Source: DASQHY01 sp035602605
GTDB taxonomy: Bacteria; Acidobacteriota; Terriglobia; Acidiferrales; UBA7541
NCBI GenBank assembly: GCA_035602605.1
Contig: DATNLZ010000097.1
Location: 1 to 64,000, forward strand
Reading direction: 5' to 3'
DNA length: 64,000 nt
Positions 36,497-44,925 of this stretch are shown here, in pieces (positions within the stretch are counted from its first letter, which is position 1; every line of letters starts with the position of its first letter). The translations under genes were made by a program, and so were the position numbers. Under the pieces are notes generated by a model. It saw only the letters and a list, made by a program, of their open reading frames with translations, made no database searches and was not told the origin of the DNA.

Positions 36497-36991
36497 TCAA
36501 CTGCGCGCTTTGGCCTTTTCTTTGAGCGCTTGCGCCGTCGCTTTAGTAATTTCGAGATAGCTCATTTTCAGCTTACCGGACAAGTCCACTAGCATCGAGT
36601 CTTCGTCCGGAGTCAAGTTACCCTTTGTTTTTTCATGAAGCGCGTCGAGCATGTCAATTAACTCGCGCGCTGCTTCGGGATCTACAATTGGCTGGCCGGT
36701 GCGCGGGTCAGCGTACCCACCAAGGACCATAGCTGCATTGCTCGCCATCATGCGAATGAGATTTTCGAATGCCGCAGAGCGCTCGGGAAGCTCAGCATTG
36801 TTCGCGGCTGTTGGGGCTTGGCCCGCGGCGGTTTTGCGCGGCGCTTCAGATTTAGCCGCAGGCGCCGTTGGCGTTGCTTCATGCCGCTCATGCTGCAGGG
36901 CTTCTTCGCGAATTTCGCCTTCGGCAGTAAATGGACGCCGGTCGATGACCTTGAATGATTCTTCTTTTCTGTGATCCTTCTGGTCGGTCAA
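36497..36991 (-). CDS. DUF1844 domain protein
   Basis: A 164-residue protein of unknown function. The N-terminal half (1-70) is charged and Ala/Pro-rich, probably disordered. The C-terminal half matches DUF1844: FENLIRMMASNAAMVLGGYA, then DPRTGQPIVDPEAARELIDM, LHEKTKGNLTPDEDSMLVDL and KMSYLEITK. It starts at TTG 36991 behind GAGGA, and leads the transcript DUF1844-MBL-ribF. No function can be assigned. Confidence 0.85.
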   Translation of the reverse strand: MTDQKDHRKEESFKVIDRRPFTAEGEIREEALQHERHEATPTAPAAKSEAPRKTAAGQAPTAANNAELPERSAAFENLIRMMASNAAMVLGGYADPRTGQPIVDPEAARELIDMLDALHEKTKGNLTPDEDSMLVDLSGKLKMSYLEITKATAQALKEKAKARS

Positions 36992-37086
36992 GGTTTCCTC
37001 GGTAAATCTCTATGCAGTAGTGTAACACTGGAACCCTTGTTTGGGGAGGCGGGGGCGGCGGTTAAGCTCTTGTCAATTCTGGCTGC

Positions 37087-38166
37087 GTGCCTTACAGTGT
37101 TCGTTCATTCGTAGCACGCAATTTTCTTGGTCTTCCCCGCAACGTGAAGGCAAACAAATCCCGTACAAAAGCGGTATCACGCGCGAACAGTCGCGGCCGC
37201 AGCCAGGGGTTCTCTGCGTCGGCGGCCGGGCAACAAAAAGCCTTGCCCCGCCGGTTGCTGTCCCGTGCTTTACCGGGCCAATTATTCGATGGGCTTGTAA
37301 AACTCCAGGCACGCTTGCTCGGCCCGAGGGGCTGCCCCTGGGACCGCGAGCAGACCCACACCTCTCTCCGCACGTACTTGCTCGAAGAAACCTACGAAGT
37401 TCTCGAGGCCCTTGAATCGGGCGATGACAAAAAATTTGCCGCTGAGCTCGGCGACTTGCTCCTGCAAATCGTCTTCCATGCCGAACTTGCTCGGAAGGCC
37501 GGGCGCTTTGACATAGCCGAGGTCATCCAAGCGATACACTCGAAGATGGTTCGCCGTCACCCTCACGTCTTCGGAAAGACTAAAGCACGCAACGCAACAG
37601 AAGTTCTCAAGAATTGGGAACAAATCAAGGCACAGGAGCGCCGCGAGGAAGAAGGGTCGTCGCAGAAAGCAAACGCCTCTCCGTCCCTTCTCGATGGTGT
37701 GTCCAAGAATCTTCCGGCGCTTCTTGAGGCCTACCAGATGACTCGGAAGGCCGCACGCATCGGATTTGACTGGGACAATCTCGATGGAATTTTTGCAAAG
37801 CTCGCCGAAGAATCGCGCGAATTAAAAGACTCACTGGCCGCTTCTGATGCGGTGAAGATCGAGGATGAAGTAGGAGACCTTTTGTTTGTCGCCGTTAATG
37901 CGGCGCGTTTTCTGAAGCTCGATCCGGAGATCGCCTTGAAGAAAGCGAACCGCAAATTTGCCGCGCGATTCCGCGCTATGGAACGCCAAGCCGCGAATTC
38001 GGGCCGCAGTCTTGCCGCAGTGCCACGCCCAGAATTGGAAGCCTTGTGGGATGCCGCCAAAGTTGAATTGCAGGAAACCCTAAGACAAACTCCTGGCAAG
38101 CCGCGCAATTTATCAGCAGAATTTTCTGGCCAACAACGGCATCACAAAGTTGAGCGCGAAAAGTGA
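37087..38166 (+). CDS. mazG: Nucleoside triphosphate pyrophosphohydrolase MazG
   Basis: An all-alpha NTP pyrophosphatase with two MazG domains. The first starts at LVKLQARLLGPRGCPWDREQ and has EETYEVLEAL and the metal motif ELGDLLLQIVFHAELA; RRHPHVFG and NWEQIKAQER are typical. The second has KLAEESRELKDSL and DEVGDLLFVAVNAARFL. Family members clear non-canonical or excess NTPs. With the GTG start at 37087 the protein is 359 aa, but the first ~65 residues are basic and unlike MazG; a TTG about 55 codons in could be the true start. Its stop overlaps the next start (GTGA). Confidence 0.92.
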   Translation: MPYSVRSFVARNFLGLPRNVKANKSRTKAVSRANSRGRSQGFSASAAGQQKALPRRLLSRALPGQLFDGLVKLQARLLGPRGCPWDREQTHTSLRTYLLEETYEVLEALESGDDKKFAAELGDLLLQIVFHAELARKAGRFDIAEVIQAIHSKMVRRHPHVFGKTKARNATEVLKNWEQIKAQERREEEGSSQKANASPSLLDGVSKNLPALLEAYQMTRKAARIGFDWDNLDGIFAKLAEESRELKDSLAASDAVKIEDEVGDLLFVAVNAARFLKLDPEIALKKANRKFAARFRAMERQAANSGRSLAAVPRPELEALWDAAKVELQETLRQTPGKPRNLSAEFSGQQRHHKVEREK

Positions 38167-38903
38167 ACCCCGGCGTCACTGTTCGCCATTGCCGGGGAAT
38201 TGCGGAACTGACCGCCTGCGTCGACGCGCAGCGCCGCGTTTGGGGTGAGGTGGACCTCGAAGTCATTCCGGCAACTTGCTTTATCGTGGCCGAGCACAGC
38301 GGCGGTCAGGTTCTCGGCGCGTTCGATGGTTCGAAGATGGTTGGCTTTACCTTGGCCACGCCCGCTATGCGCGACGGGCAGACGTATCTTCACTCGCAGA
38401 TGACCGCGGTATTAGAGAATTATCGCGATCAAAATATCGGACGCCGCCTGAAATTATTCCAGCGTGAAGACGCCCTTGCACGTGGCATTCGGTTAATCGA
38501 ATGGACGTTTGATCCGCTGGAAACACGCAACGCGCATTTCAATTTGGATCGTCTGGGGGCGATTGCGCGAAAGCTAGTCCGCAACATGTATGGAATCACG
38601 TCAAGCCCGCTGCATCGCGGACTGCCGACCGATCGCTTGGTGGCCGAATGGCATCTCGATTCACCGCGGGTCGCGGATTTGGTGGCGGGTCGCGCGCCCT
38701 CGCTCCCTGGTGCTACCGCGGAAGTTGTGCTGCTGCAAAATATCGATGCGTTGAAAGCAAATTGCCACGACGAGATTTCCCGTATCCAGGCACATTTGTC
38801 CTCGAAGTTGGAAGAATGTTTCAAACGCGGCTACGCCGCGACCGCTACCAGCAGCGCGCCAGAAGGATTCCAGTATGTCCTTCAGCCGTGGATTCAGAAT
38901 TAA
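38163..38903 (+). CDS. GNAT-family acetyltransferase (COG3375-like)
   Basis: A 246-residue predicted acetyltransferase. It has an N-terminal GNAT fold (VRHCRGIAELTACVDAQRRV, GQVLGAFDGSKMVGFTLATP, YLHSQMTAVLENYRDQNIGR, the last being the acetyl-CoA pyrophosphate loop) and a longer C-terminal part (IEWTFDPLETRNAHFNLDRL, NMYGITSSPLHRGLPTDRL) typical of the large COG3375 group. The acceptor substrate is unknown. GTG 38163 overlaps the mazG stop. Confidence 0.85.
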   Translation: MNPGVTVRHCRGIAELTACVDAQRRVWGEVDLEVIPATCFIVAEHSGGQVLGAFDGSKMVGFTLATPAMRDGQTYLHSQMTAVLENYRDQNIGRRLKLFQREDALARGIRLIEWTFDPLETRNAHFNLDRLGAIARKLVRNMYGITSSPLHRGLPTDRLVAEWHLDSPRVADLVAGRAPSLPGATAEVVLLQNIDALKANCHDEISRIQAHLSSKLEECFKRGYAATATSSAPEGFQYVLQPWIQN

Positions 38904-38967
38904 GTATGCTCATAGAATGCGCCGCTATTGAAGTGCCCCCACGGGCAAACCGCAGGCGGACTGGCTA

Positions 38968-39945
38968 TTGAGCCGCGTCGGCCGAATCGAAAGACATCCA
39001 CCACGCGCTGTCATTCTCAGCTCAGTCGGAGTCATTGTCGCACTGTGGTCTCTGAATTTCATTGCCGCGAAGATCGGACTCCGCAACCTTTCTGCTCTAA
39101 CGATGGCCAGCTTCCGTGTGGTTCTCGCTGGGCTTATTATGGTGCCCCTGTACTTGGCATGCCGCCGATTTCAGGCTTTCGCACCGGCGCCGGGCCGCCG
39201 CGTCGTTCGTTTTACGTATCGCGATATATGGACTTTTACTTATCTTGGATTCTTCGGTGTGGCCATCAACCAAGTTTGCTTTACTGCCGGACTGCGGTAC
39301 ACGTCGGTCGGCCACTCGGCAATTATTGTCGCCATGGGACCGATATTTGTCTTACTTCTTTCCGGCGCTATCGGTCTTGAACGCCTGACAGTTCAAAAAA
39401 TAATTGGGATGGGCATCGCCTTTGCAGGCGTACTGTGTATCGCCACAGAGCGCGCCTCCGGGACCTCGTCTTCTAAAATCCTGGGCGACGCCATCACGCT
39501 CAGCGGCTCGCTCGGTTTCGCTCTTTACGCGGTGCTGGCAAAACGGGTTGCCGCAGACTACGACACGCTGACCATGAACGCGTTCACGCATTTTACCGGC
39601 ATGATTCTCGTTTTACCTTTGGCCTGCTTTGAGGCATGGCGAATCGGCGCTGCTGCGAATTGGAGTACGATTGGTTGGCAGAGCTGGGCAGCCACGGCGT
39701 ACATGGCCGTTTTTGGCTCGGCGATTGCGTACCTGCTGTACTTCTGGCTCTTGCGCTACATGCTCGCATCGCGCTTGAGCGCCTTTAGTTATTTATTGCC
39801 TGTCGTTGGCACAATTCTCGGAATCTGGCTGCTCGGTGAGAAAGCTACCTGGAATCAAGTCCTCGGCGGGGGATTGGTCCTGGCGGGTATCTACTGGGTT
39901 GAATCTGGACGCAAACCCGAACCCGTGCGAACGCCCGCCCGGTAA
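38968..39945 (+). CDS. EamA/DMT-family transporter
   Basis: A ten-helix drug/metabolite transporter of 325 aa with two EamA repeats. The first covers about 12-150 (LWSLNFIAAKIGLRNLSALT, FFGVAINQVCFTAGLRYTSV); the second about 165-310 (GDAITLSGSLGFALYAVLAK, GSAIAYLLYFWLLRYMLASR, LLGEKATWNQVLGGGLVLAG). Members export metabolites or amino acids; the substrate cannot be predicted. The start is a TTG at 38968 with AGGCGG about ten bases before. It probably ends the mazG-GNAT-EamA transcript. Confidence 0.88.
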   Translation: MSRVGRIERHPPRAVILSSVGVIVALWSLNFIAAKIGLRNLSALTMASFRVVLAGLIMVPLYLACRRFQAFAPAPGRRVVRFTYRDIWTFTYLGFFGVAINQVCFTAGLRYTSVGHSAIIVAMGPIFVLLLSGAIGLERLTVQKIIGMGIAFAGVLCIATERASGTSSSKILGDAITLSGSLGFALYAVLAKRVAADYDTLTMNAFTHFTGMILVLPLACFEAWRIGAAANWSTIGWQSWAATAYMAVFGSAIAYLLYFWLLRYMLASRLSAFSYLLPVVGTILGIWLLGEKATWNQVLGGGLVLAGIYWVESGRKPEPVRTPAR

Positions 39946-40080
39946 CGCGTTTCTGAGAACGCGACCGTACAGCGGGTGCGAGAATGCCGGGCGCGGCCGG
40001 CGCTTCTGCCAAGCACCCCAGGTACCGGCCTCACCTTGAATGCTTTGGCGCACGAATCCGCGAGAGATTCCTTCACTTCG

Positions 40081-40109
40081 TTGACCGTATTCAATCGCCG
40101 TGCTAGCTT
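40081..40109 (+). promoter_or_regulatory. Putative promoter of the beta-decarboxylating dehydrogenase gene
   Basis: TTGACC (40081-40086), a 17-base spacer, TAGCTT (40104-40109), with the same TGCTAG context as the acyl-CoA dehydrogenase promoter at 5165-5193. Confidence 0.4.
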
Positions 40110-40151
40110 GCCTTCGCAACCAAACCTCAACCCAGAAAGGTATGAAGAGCG

Positions 40152-41279
40152 ATGCATCCCCAAGCTGCTTCATCGAATGCCCACCCGCCCGCCAAACTTG
40201 GTGGACCTGCATCGCGCATCGCCGTAATTCCCGGTGACGGCATCGGCCGTGAAGTGATTCCCGAAGCCTGCAAAGTCTTGTGCGCCGCAGCGGCTAACCG
40301 GCAGATTGAGATGGTCCATTTCGATTGGGGCGCCGATAAATTCCTGAAGGAAAATGTCACGCTGCCATCCGGCGCCGATCAAATGTTACGCGACGAGTTC
40401 GACGCTATTCTGCTCGGTGCACTCGGCGACCCCCGCGTTCCCTCCAACAAACATGCTGCTGAGATTCTTCTGGGGCTGCGATTCAAGCTCGATCTGTACG
40501 TCAACGCGCGCCCGGTCGAGCTCCTAGACGGCCGCTTCACGCCGCTGCGCGATCGCACCGAGCGCGATATCCGCTTCATCGTCTTTCGCGAAAATACCGA
40601 GGGTCTCTACGTGGGCATGGGAGGAATCTTCAAGAAAGGCACGCCCGACGAAGTCGCGTTGCAGGAGGACGTCAACACGCGCAAGGGCGTCGAGCGGATT
40701 ATTCGTTATGCTTTTGAGCACGCTCAGCGCCACGGCTTGAAGCGTCTTTGCATGAGCGACAAATCCAACGCCTTGACCTTCGGCCACGACCTCTGGCAGC
40801 GCGTTTTTGCGGAACTCCGCCGCGAATATCCGCAGATCGATTCACGGCATCTTTACATTGATACGCTTGCGATGGAGCTGATCCGAGATCCGCGTCAGTT
40901 TGACGTGATCGTCACCTGCAATCTTTTCGGGGACATCATCAGCGATCTCGGCGCTCAACTTGCCGGCGGACTGGGGCTGGCACCATCAGGAAATATCAAT
41001 CCCCAGAGTACGTCGCTGTTCGAGCCGGTTCATGGCTCGGCCCCAAACATCGCAGGGAAGGGCATTGCGAACCCCATCGGCTCTGTTCTCGCGGCCGCGA
41101 TGATGCTGAATCATTTCGGCTGGACCCCGGAATCTGCAGCTGTCGAGGCTGCGGTCCGCGCAGCCCTCCGCGAAAATCAAGTAACTCCGGACCTCGGGGG
41201 CCGACTCAGCACACGCGCGGCGGGCGACTGGCTCGCCAACTCGGTCACTAAACAGCGTCTGAGTGGCACGACAACGTAG
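40152..41279 (+). CDS. Isopropylmalate/tartrate/D-malate-type dehydrogenase
   Basis: A beta-decarboxylating NAD(P)-dependent dehydrogenase, 375 aa. The core has RIAVIPGDGIGREVIPEACK, LLGALGDPRVPSN, LDLYVNARPVELLD, FRENTEGLYVGMGG, SDKSNALTFGHDLWQR, the metal-binding Asp region in YIDTLAMELIRDP and SDLGAQLAGGLGLAPSGNI, and LFEPVHGSAPNIAGKGIANP. RENTEGLYVGMGG with the substrate loop LGLRFKLDLYVNARP looks closer to the tartrate/D-malate and atypical LeuB subgroup than to isocitrate dehydrogenase. No leuA, leuC or leuD is nearby, so I give no symbol. ATG 40152 follows AGAAAGG (40134-40140). Confidence 0.85.
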   Translation: MHPQAASSNAHPPAKLGGPASRIAVIPGDGIGREVIPEACKVLCAAAANRQIEMVHFDWGADKFLKENVTLPSGADQMLRDEFDAILLGALGDPRVPSNKHAAEILLGLRFKLDLYVNARPVELLDGRFTPLRDRTERDIRFIVFRENTEGLYVGMGGIFKKGTPDEVALQEDVNTRKGVERIIRYAFEHAQRHGLKRLCMSDKSNALTFGHDLWQRVFAELRREYPQIDSRHLYIDTLAMELIRDPRQFDVIVTCNLFGDIISDLGAQLAGGLGLAPSGNINPQSTSLFEPVHGSAPNIAGKGIANPIGSVLAAAMMLNHFGWTPESAAVEAAVRAALRENQVTPDLGGRLSTRAAGDWLANSVTKQRLSGTTT

Positions 41280-41939
41280 CTATCGCCTTTTGCTTCCGTG
41301 AACCAGAAACATTCCTAGCAAGAACCCTCCAATGTGCGCAAACCAAGCTACGCCGCCGGAGCTAAGTCTTCCCAGCGAATCGAGCCCCCCCAGGAATTGC
41401 AGAACAAACCACGATCCGAGCACGATGATCGCCGGCACTGGAATCAGGAAAATGAAAATCAGCGTTAGCACTCGCGCGCGCGGATACAGCACCAGATAAG
41501 CGCCCATCACTCCCGAGACTGCCCCGCTGGCCCCCAGCGCCGGCAACGTTGAATTCAAATTGATCAGTGTGTGTGTCAATCCCGCACCTACACCGCAGAC
41601 CACATAAAAGAGCAAATATTCGAAGTGACCCAGGTAGTCCTCGACGTTATCGCCAAACACCCAGAGGAATAGCATGTTCCCAGCCAGATGAAGGGCGCCG
41701 CTATGCAAAAACATGCTGGTCAAAAACGGAAGAAACGCCTGCGCGAGCGTCACGCCATGCCCCGATAGCGATAATGGAATGCGCGCGGGAACCATCGCCA
41801 TCTGGTAGACCAGCGCTTGACCCACTTGCGGCGGAAGCATAATCGTATATAAAAATGAGGCAATGTTTGCCGCAATCAGAAGCACCGTGACTACCGGTGG
41901 CCGTACGCGCGGGTTCAGATCCTTGAGCGGGATAAACAT
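41280..41939 (-). CDS. Rhomboid-family intramembrane serine protease
   Basis: A six-helix rhomboid of 219 aa. The oxyanion region is SMFLHSGALHLAGNMLFLWV, the catalytic Ser lies in LGASGAVSGVMGAYL and the catalytic His in VAWFAHIGGFLLGM. All active-site elements are intact. Rhomboids cut membrane helices of partner proteins; the substrates here are unknown. The gene is directly convergent with the dehydrogenase, its stop touching the neighbouring stop. The 65 bases upstream separate it from the PfkB gene on the same strand. Confidence 0.92.
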   Translation of the reverse strand: MFIPLKDLNPRVRPPVVTVLLIAANIASFLYTIMLPPQVGQALVYQMAMVPARIPLSLSGHGVTLAQAFLPFLTSMFLHSGALHLAGNMLFLWVFGDNVEDYLGHFEYLLFYVVCGVGAGLTHTLINLNSTLPALGASGAVSGVMGAYLVLYPRARVLTLIFIFLIPVPAIIVLGSWFVLQFLGGLDSLGRLSSGGVAWFAHIGGFLLGMFLVHGSKRR

Positions 41940-42004
41940 TCAAGTGGTCCAGGAGATTTAGAGCCGAATGCCCGGGTAGTGCAGTCCTTCGTTAATTTCA
42001 CACT

Positions 42005-43003
42005 TCAACTACTACTTGAAGTTTGCAGCGCTCGAGCCGCTCTCGACGCAGCGATCAAAGTTTCCTCATCGACAGCGCGGTCGTATTGCTCGCCATTCTT
42101 CATCAGCGCCTCAATCTCCTCTATAGGTCGTATTCCACCTCGAGCGCCCAAGGCCGTGCAATTCAGCCCGGCGGCCGCACAGCTGAAGTCAATCAGCAGA
42201 TCCAGCGCCCACCCCTTTAACAGTCCGAACGCGAACGCCGCGTGAAACAGATCGCCTGCGCCCGTTGTGTCCACGGTATTCACGCGATATGCCGGCGCAT
42301 ACCAGAATTGCCGGCCATCCCAAACCAAAGCTCCGTCTTGCCCGAGCGTTGCTCCGGCAACGCGGCAGCCGAATCGCCTCTGCATCATGGGCAATGATTT
42401 GAGGAGATCGCCCTCTCCGGTCATGCGGGCAGGAAATTCTCGCGATACGATCGCGTAATCGGTTACCGCCAGAAGCTGTTCGGCACCGTGGTACAGGTTG
42501 TCGAAGTCGGCGGTAACTGGAATTCCTGCCTCACGCGCCCACCGCGCCGCGGCCGCCGCCGCATACCCGTCGTGCCCATCAACATGTAGAAGCCGTGCAT
42601 TAACGATCCACTCTCGCTGCAAATCTTGCGGCTGCAGTGCCAGCTGCGCATTGCGCTGCCACAAGATCGTCCGCTCGCCGCTTTTGCGATCCACGAAAAT
42701 ATAGGATGACTGGCTCGCGCACTTCTGTACGCGGATCAAATGGGCCTCCACGCCGACTCGCGCGAACTCCGTGCGATGCAGTTCTGCGGCCGGGTCATCA
42801 CCAAGTTTCCCGATGTAACGCGTACGCAATCCCCAGGACGCGACAGCCATGATCGCCGAGGCTACCTGTCCCCCCGGAAGAACCAGCGTTGCAGAAAACT
42901 CAACCTTCGAACCCAAAGAGGGGTATGACGGGAGTTCGATTAGCGTGTCGGTAGCATTGAGGCCCACTCCCACAATATCCACCATGCCCAAGGCCGGATT
43001 CAT
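42005..43003 (-). CDS. PfkB-family carbohydrate kinase
   Basis: A ribokinase-like sugar or nucleoside kinase, 332 aa. The N-terminal lid and substrate region is VDIVGVGLNATDTLIELP, then LPGGQVASAIMAVASWGLRT and GKLGDDPAAE. The ATP and catalytic signature near the C-terminus is VNTVDTTGAGDLFHAAFAFG, with the catalytic Asp. LNCTALGARGGIRPIEE closes the fold. The substrate cannot be told from the sequence. The gene is followed by the rhomboid gene and divergent from recO across 200 bases. Confidence 0.9.
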   Translation of the reverse strand: MNPALGMVDIVGVGLNATDTLIELPSYPSLGSKVEFSATLVLPGGQVASAIMAVASWGLRTRYIGKLGDDPAAELHRTEFARVGVEAHLIRVQKCASQSSYIFVDRKSGERTILWQRNAQLALQPQDLQREWIVNARLLHVDGHDGYAAAAAARWAREAGIPVTADFDNLYHGAEQLLAVTDYAIVSREFPARMTGEGDLLKSLPMMQRRFGCRVAGATLGQDGALVWDGRQFWYAPAYRVNTVDTTGAGDLFHAAFAFGLLKGWALDLLIDFSCAAAGLNCTALGARGGIRPIEEIEALMKNGEQYDRAVDEETLIAASRAARALQTSSSS

Positions 43004-43184
43004 CGTCGCACTACTGTAAACGAGCGCTGCGTTTTTTCAAGTGTCTTCGAATATATTTCGGTGTCTTCACATCTAGAAGGCTCGGTGAGCGATTCGAATT
43101 GCTTCGTTGCGCGCGCTGTGATAAGTAACGGTGTTTTCGCATGCGCTCGCTTGTGAGCAGGAAGCGGCGCTCCCTATGCAGTTC

Positions 43185-43198
43185 GTCGGCGCGCCGAC
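43185..43198. repeat. Palindrome GTCGGC-GC-GCCGAC upstream of recO
   Basis: First of five sites with the pattern GTCGGC-NN-GCCGAC (others at 45183, 45952, 47145 and 52590). It ends six bases before the recO ATG, overlapping the ribosome-binding region, so it could affect recO expression as DNA or as an RNA hairpin. Confidence 0.7.
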
Positions 43199-43204
43199 AC
43201 GGCC

Positions 43205-43948
43205 ATGCCAGCCAAGGAATCGGAGGCTATCATTCTGCGTACCTATCCGCTAGGCGAAGGAGATCGCCTGGTAAGCTTCCTTTCGCGCAGCGTTGGAAGA
43301 ATTCGTGGCGTCGCCGCCGGGGCGCGTCGCACCAAGAGCCGCTTCGGTGCAACTCTCGAAGTAATGTCCTACGTGCGCATCTGGTTTTTCGAGCGGGAAA
43401 CGCGGGACTTGGTTCGAATCAATCAGTGCGAGCTACTGGAAACTTTCCTCGGTGCCCAGCGCGAGTACAATTTGAACGTCGCCCTGGCGCTTATCAGCGA
43501 AGTCACTGAAGGGGTTCTGCCCGAGCGCGAAGCCTCTGACGCCGTGTTTCGGCTTCTGCTCGTCACTGCGCGCACCATCGAACGGACAGCAAGCATCTGT
43601 TTGCCCCTGGCTTACTTCAGTCTTTGGACCGTGCGTCTCGGTGGCTGGCTGCCTCCGCTCGACCGTTGCTCGAGCTGCGACAAGGAACTAAAAAATGACG
43701 TCGCTTATCATGCGCAGTTTGCTCACGGACTTGCGTGCCGCGGTTGCCGCTCGGCAGGAGCGTCACCGATGCCTGTGGAGTCGCGGCTCTTGGCGCAACG
43801 AATGTTCACCGAACAACTCGAGCGCCTAGCCGAAGAAAAAATCGCCGGCGAGACGGCCGGCGAGTTAACTAATTTTATGCTGGATCTGATTGAGCATCAT
43901 TTGGAAAAGAAATTGATCACGCGTCGTATGATGGAGCCGCGCTCTTGA
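43205..43948 (+). CDS. recO: DNA repair protein RecO
   Basis: The RecFOR-pathway mediator that loads RecA onto SSB-coated gaps, 247 aa. An N-terminal OB fold (ESEAIILRTYPLGEGDRLVS, VGRIRGVAAGARRTKSRFGA) is followed by a helical domain. Two CxxC pairs (CSSCDKEL and CRGCRS) form the usual zinc site. ATG 43205 follows a GC-rich palindrome. The stop overlaps the glyQ start, a gene order (recO-glyQ-glyS) seen in many bacteria. Confidence 0.93.
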   Translation: MPAKESEAIILRTYPLGEGDRLVSFLSRSVGRIRGVAAGARRTKSRFGATLEVMSYVRIWFFERETRDLVRINQCELLETFLGAQREYNLNVALALISEVTEGVLPEREASDAVFRLLLVTARTIERTASICLPLAYFSLWTVRLGGWLPPLDRCSSCDKELKNDVAYHAQFAHGLACRGCRSAGASPMPVESRLLAQRMFTEQLERLAEEKIAGETAGELTNFMLDLIEHHLEKKLITRRMMEPRS

Positions 43949-44925
43949 AACTTAAAGTAAAACATGAGGCCTCAGAAAAGGGCCTCACATTCCAAGATTT
44001 GATTTTCCGCTTGCAGCAATTTTGGGCCAAGCGTGGCTGTGTGCTTCAGCAGCCCTACGATGTGGAGGTCGGCGCCGGAACAATGCACCCCGAAACTTTT
44101 CTGCGGGTCCTCGGCCCAACGCCTTATCGCGTCGCGTACGTTCAGCCCAGTCGACGGCCGGCCGATGGCCGATACGGTGAAAATCCAAACCGCCTGTACA
44201 AGCATACGCAGATGCAAGTCATCCTGAAACCCTCTCCCAGCAATATTCAGGATATGTATCTAGAGAGTCTTGCGGCAATCGGCATCGGTCTCGCCGAACA
44301 CGATCTTCGCTTCGAAGAAGACAACTGGGAATCACCCACCCTCGGGGCATGGGGAATTGGCTGGCAGATTTTGTTCGATGGCCAGGAGATCACCCAGTTC
44401 ACCTATTTTCAGCAATGCGGCGGACAAGACCTCGATCCTATTTCGGTGGAACTCACCTACGGGCTCGAGCGGATCGCGGCCGTGCTCCAGGATGTGGAAA
44501 GCGCTTACGAACTCCGCTGGTCACAAGACACCACCTACGGGCAAGTCCGGTTGGCCGAAGAACAGCAGTTCTCGGTGTACAGCTTCGATCTAGCCGACGC
44601 GGCAACGACCCGCAAATTATTTCAGTTGTACGAAAAAGAAGCGCAGCGCGTGCTTTCCGGTTACCAAGAGTCTTCGCCGGAATCAAAATTGCGTTACCCC
44701 ATCCTGCCCACGTACGAGCTATGCCTTAAATGCTCGCACTTGTTCAACCAGCTTGATGCTCGCGGCGTCATCTCGACTACCGAGCGTGCCACATTGATCG
44801 GACGCGTTCGCGCCCTCGCCTGTCGTACCGCGGCTGATTACCTCGATCAGCAGGCCCTTGTGCAGCCGCAAGGTAGGCCCGAGAATCCCGTGCCTAGCGC
44901 CGCGCGGCGTGGGGTGCGTTCTTGA
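43945..44925 (+). CDS. glyQ: Glycyl-tRNA synthetase alpha subunit
   Basis: The catalytic (aminoacylation) subunit of the bacterial alpha2beta2 glycyl-tRNA synthetase, 326 aa. It opens with LTFQDLIFRLQQFWAKRGCV and has LQQPYDVEVGAGTMHPETFL, RVAYVQPSRRPADGRYGENP, NRLYKHTQMQVILKP and GIGLAEHDLRFEEDNWESPT, GWQILFDGQEITQFTYFQQ: class II synthetase motifs of this type. The start is TTG 43945, overlapping the recO stop TGA; it stops four bases into glyS. A short tail of about 25 residues follows the conserved end. Confidence 0.97.
   Translation: MKLKVKHEASEKGLTFQDLIFRLQQFWAKRGCVLQQPYDVEVGAGTMHPETFLRVLGPTPYRVAYVQPSRRPADGRYGENPNRLYKHTQMQVILKPSPSNIQDMYLESLAAIGIGLAEHDLRFEEDNWESPTLGAWGIGWQILFDGQEITQFTYFQQCGGQDLDPISVELTYGLERIAAVLQDVESAYELRWSQDTTYGQVRLAEEQQFSVYSFDLADAATTRKLFQLYEKEAQRVLSGYQESSPESKLRYPILPTYELCLKCSHLFNQLDARGVISTTERATLIGRVRALACRTAADYLDQQALVQPQGRPENPVPSAARRGVRS

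Noticed and set aside
43141..43204. T-box or other tRNA-sensing leader before the synthetase genes
   Set aside because: trpS, glyQ and leuS all start within or directly after preceding genes, leaving no room for a leader; none was seen before recO.
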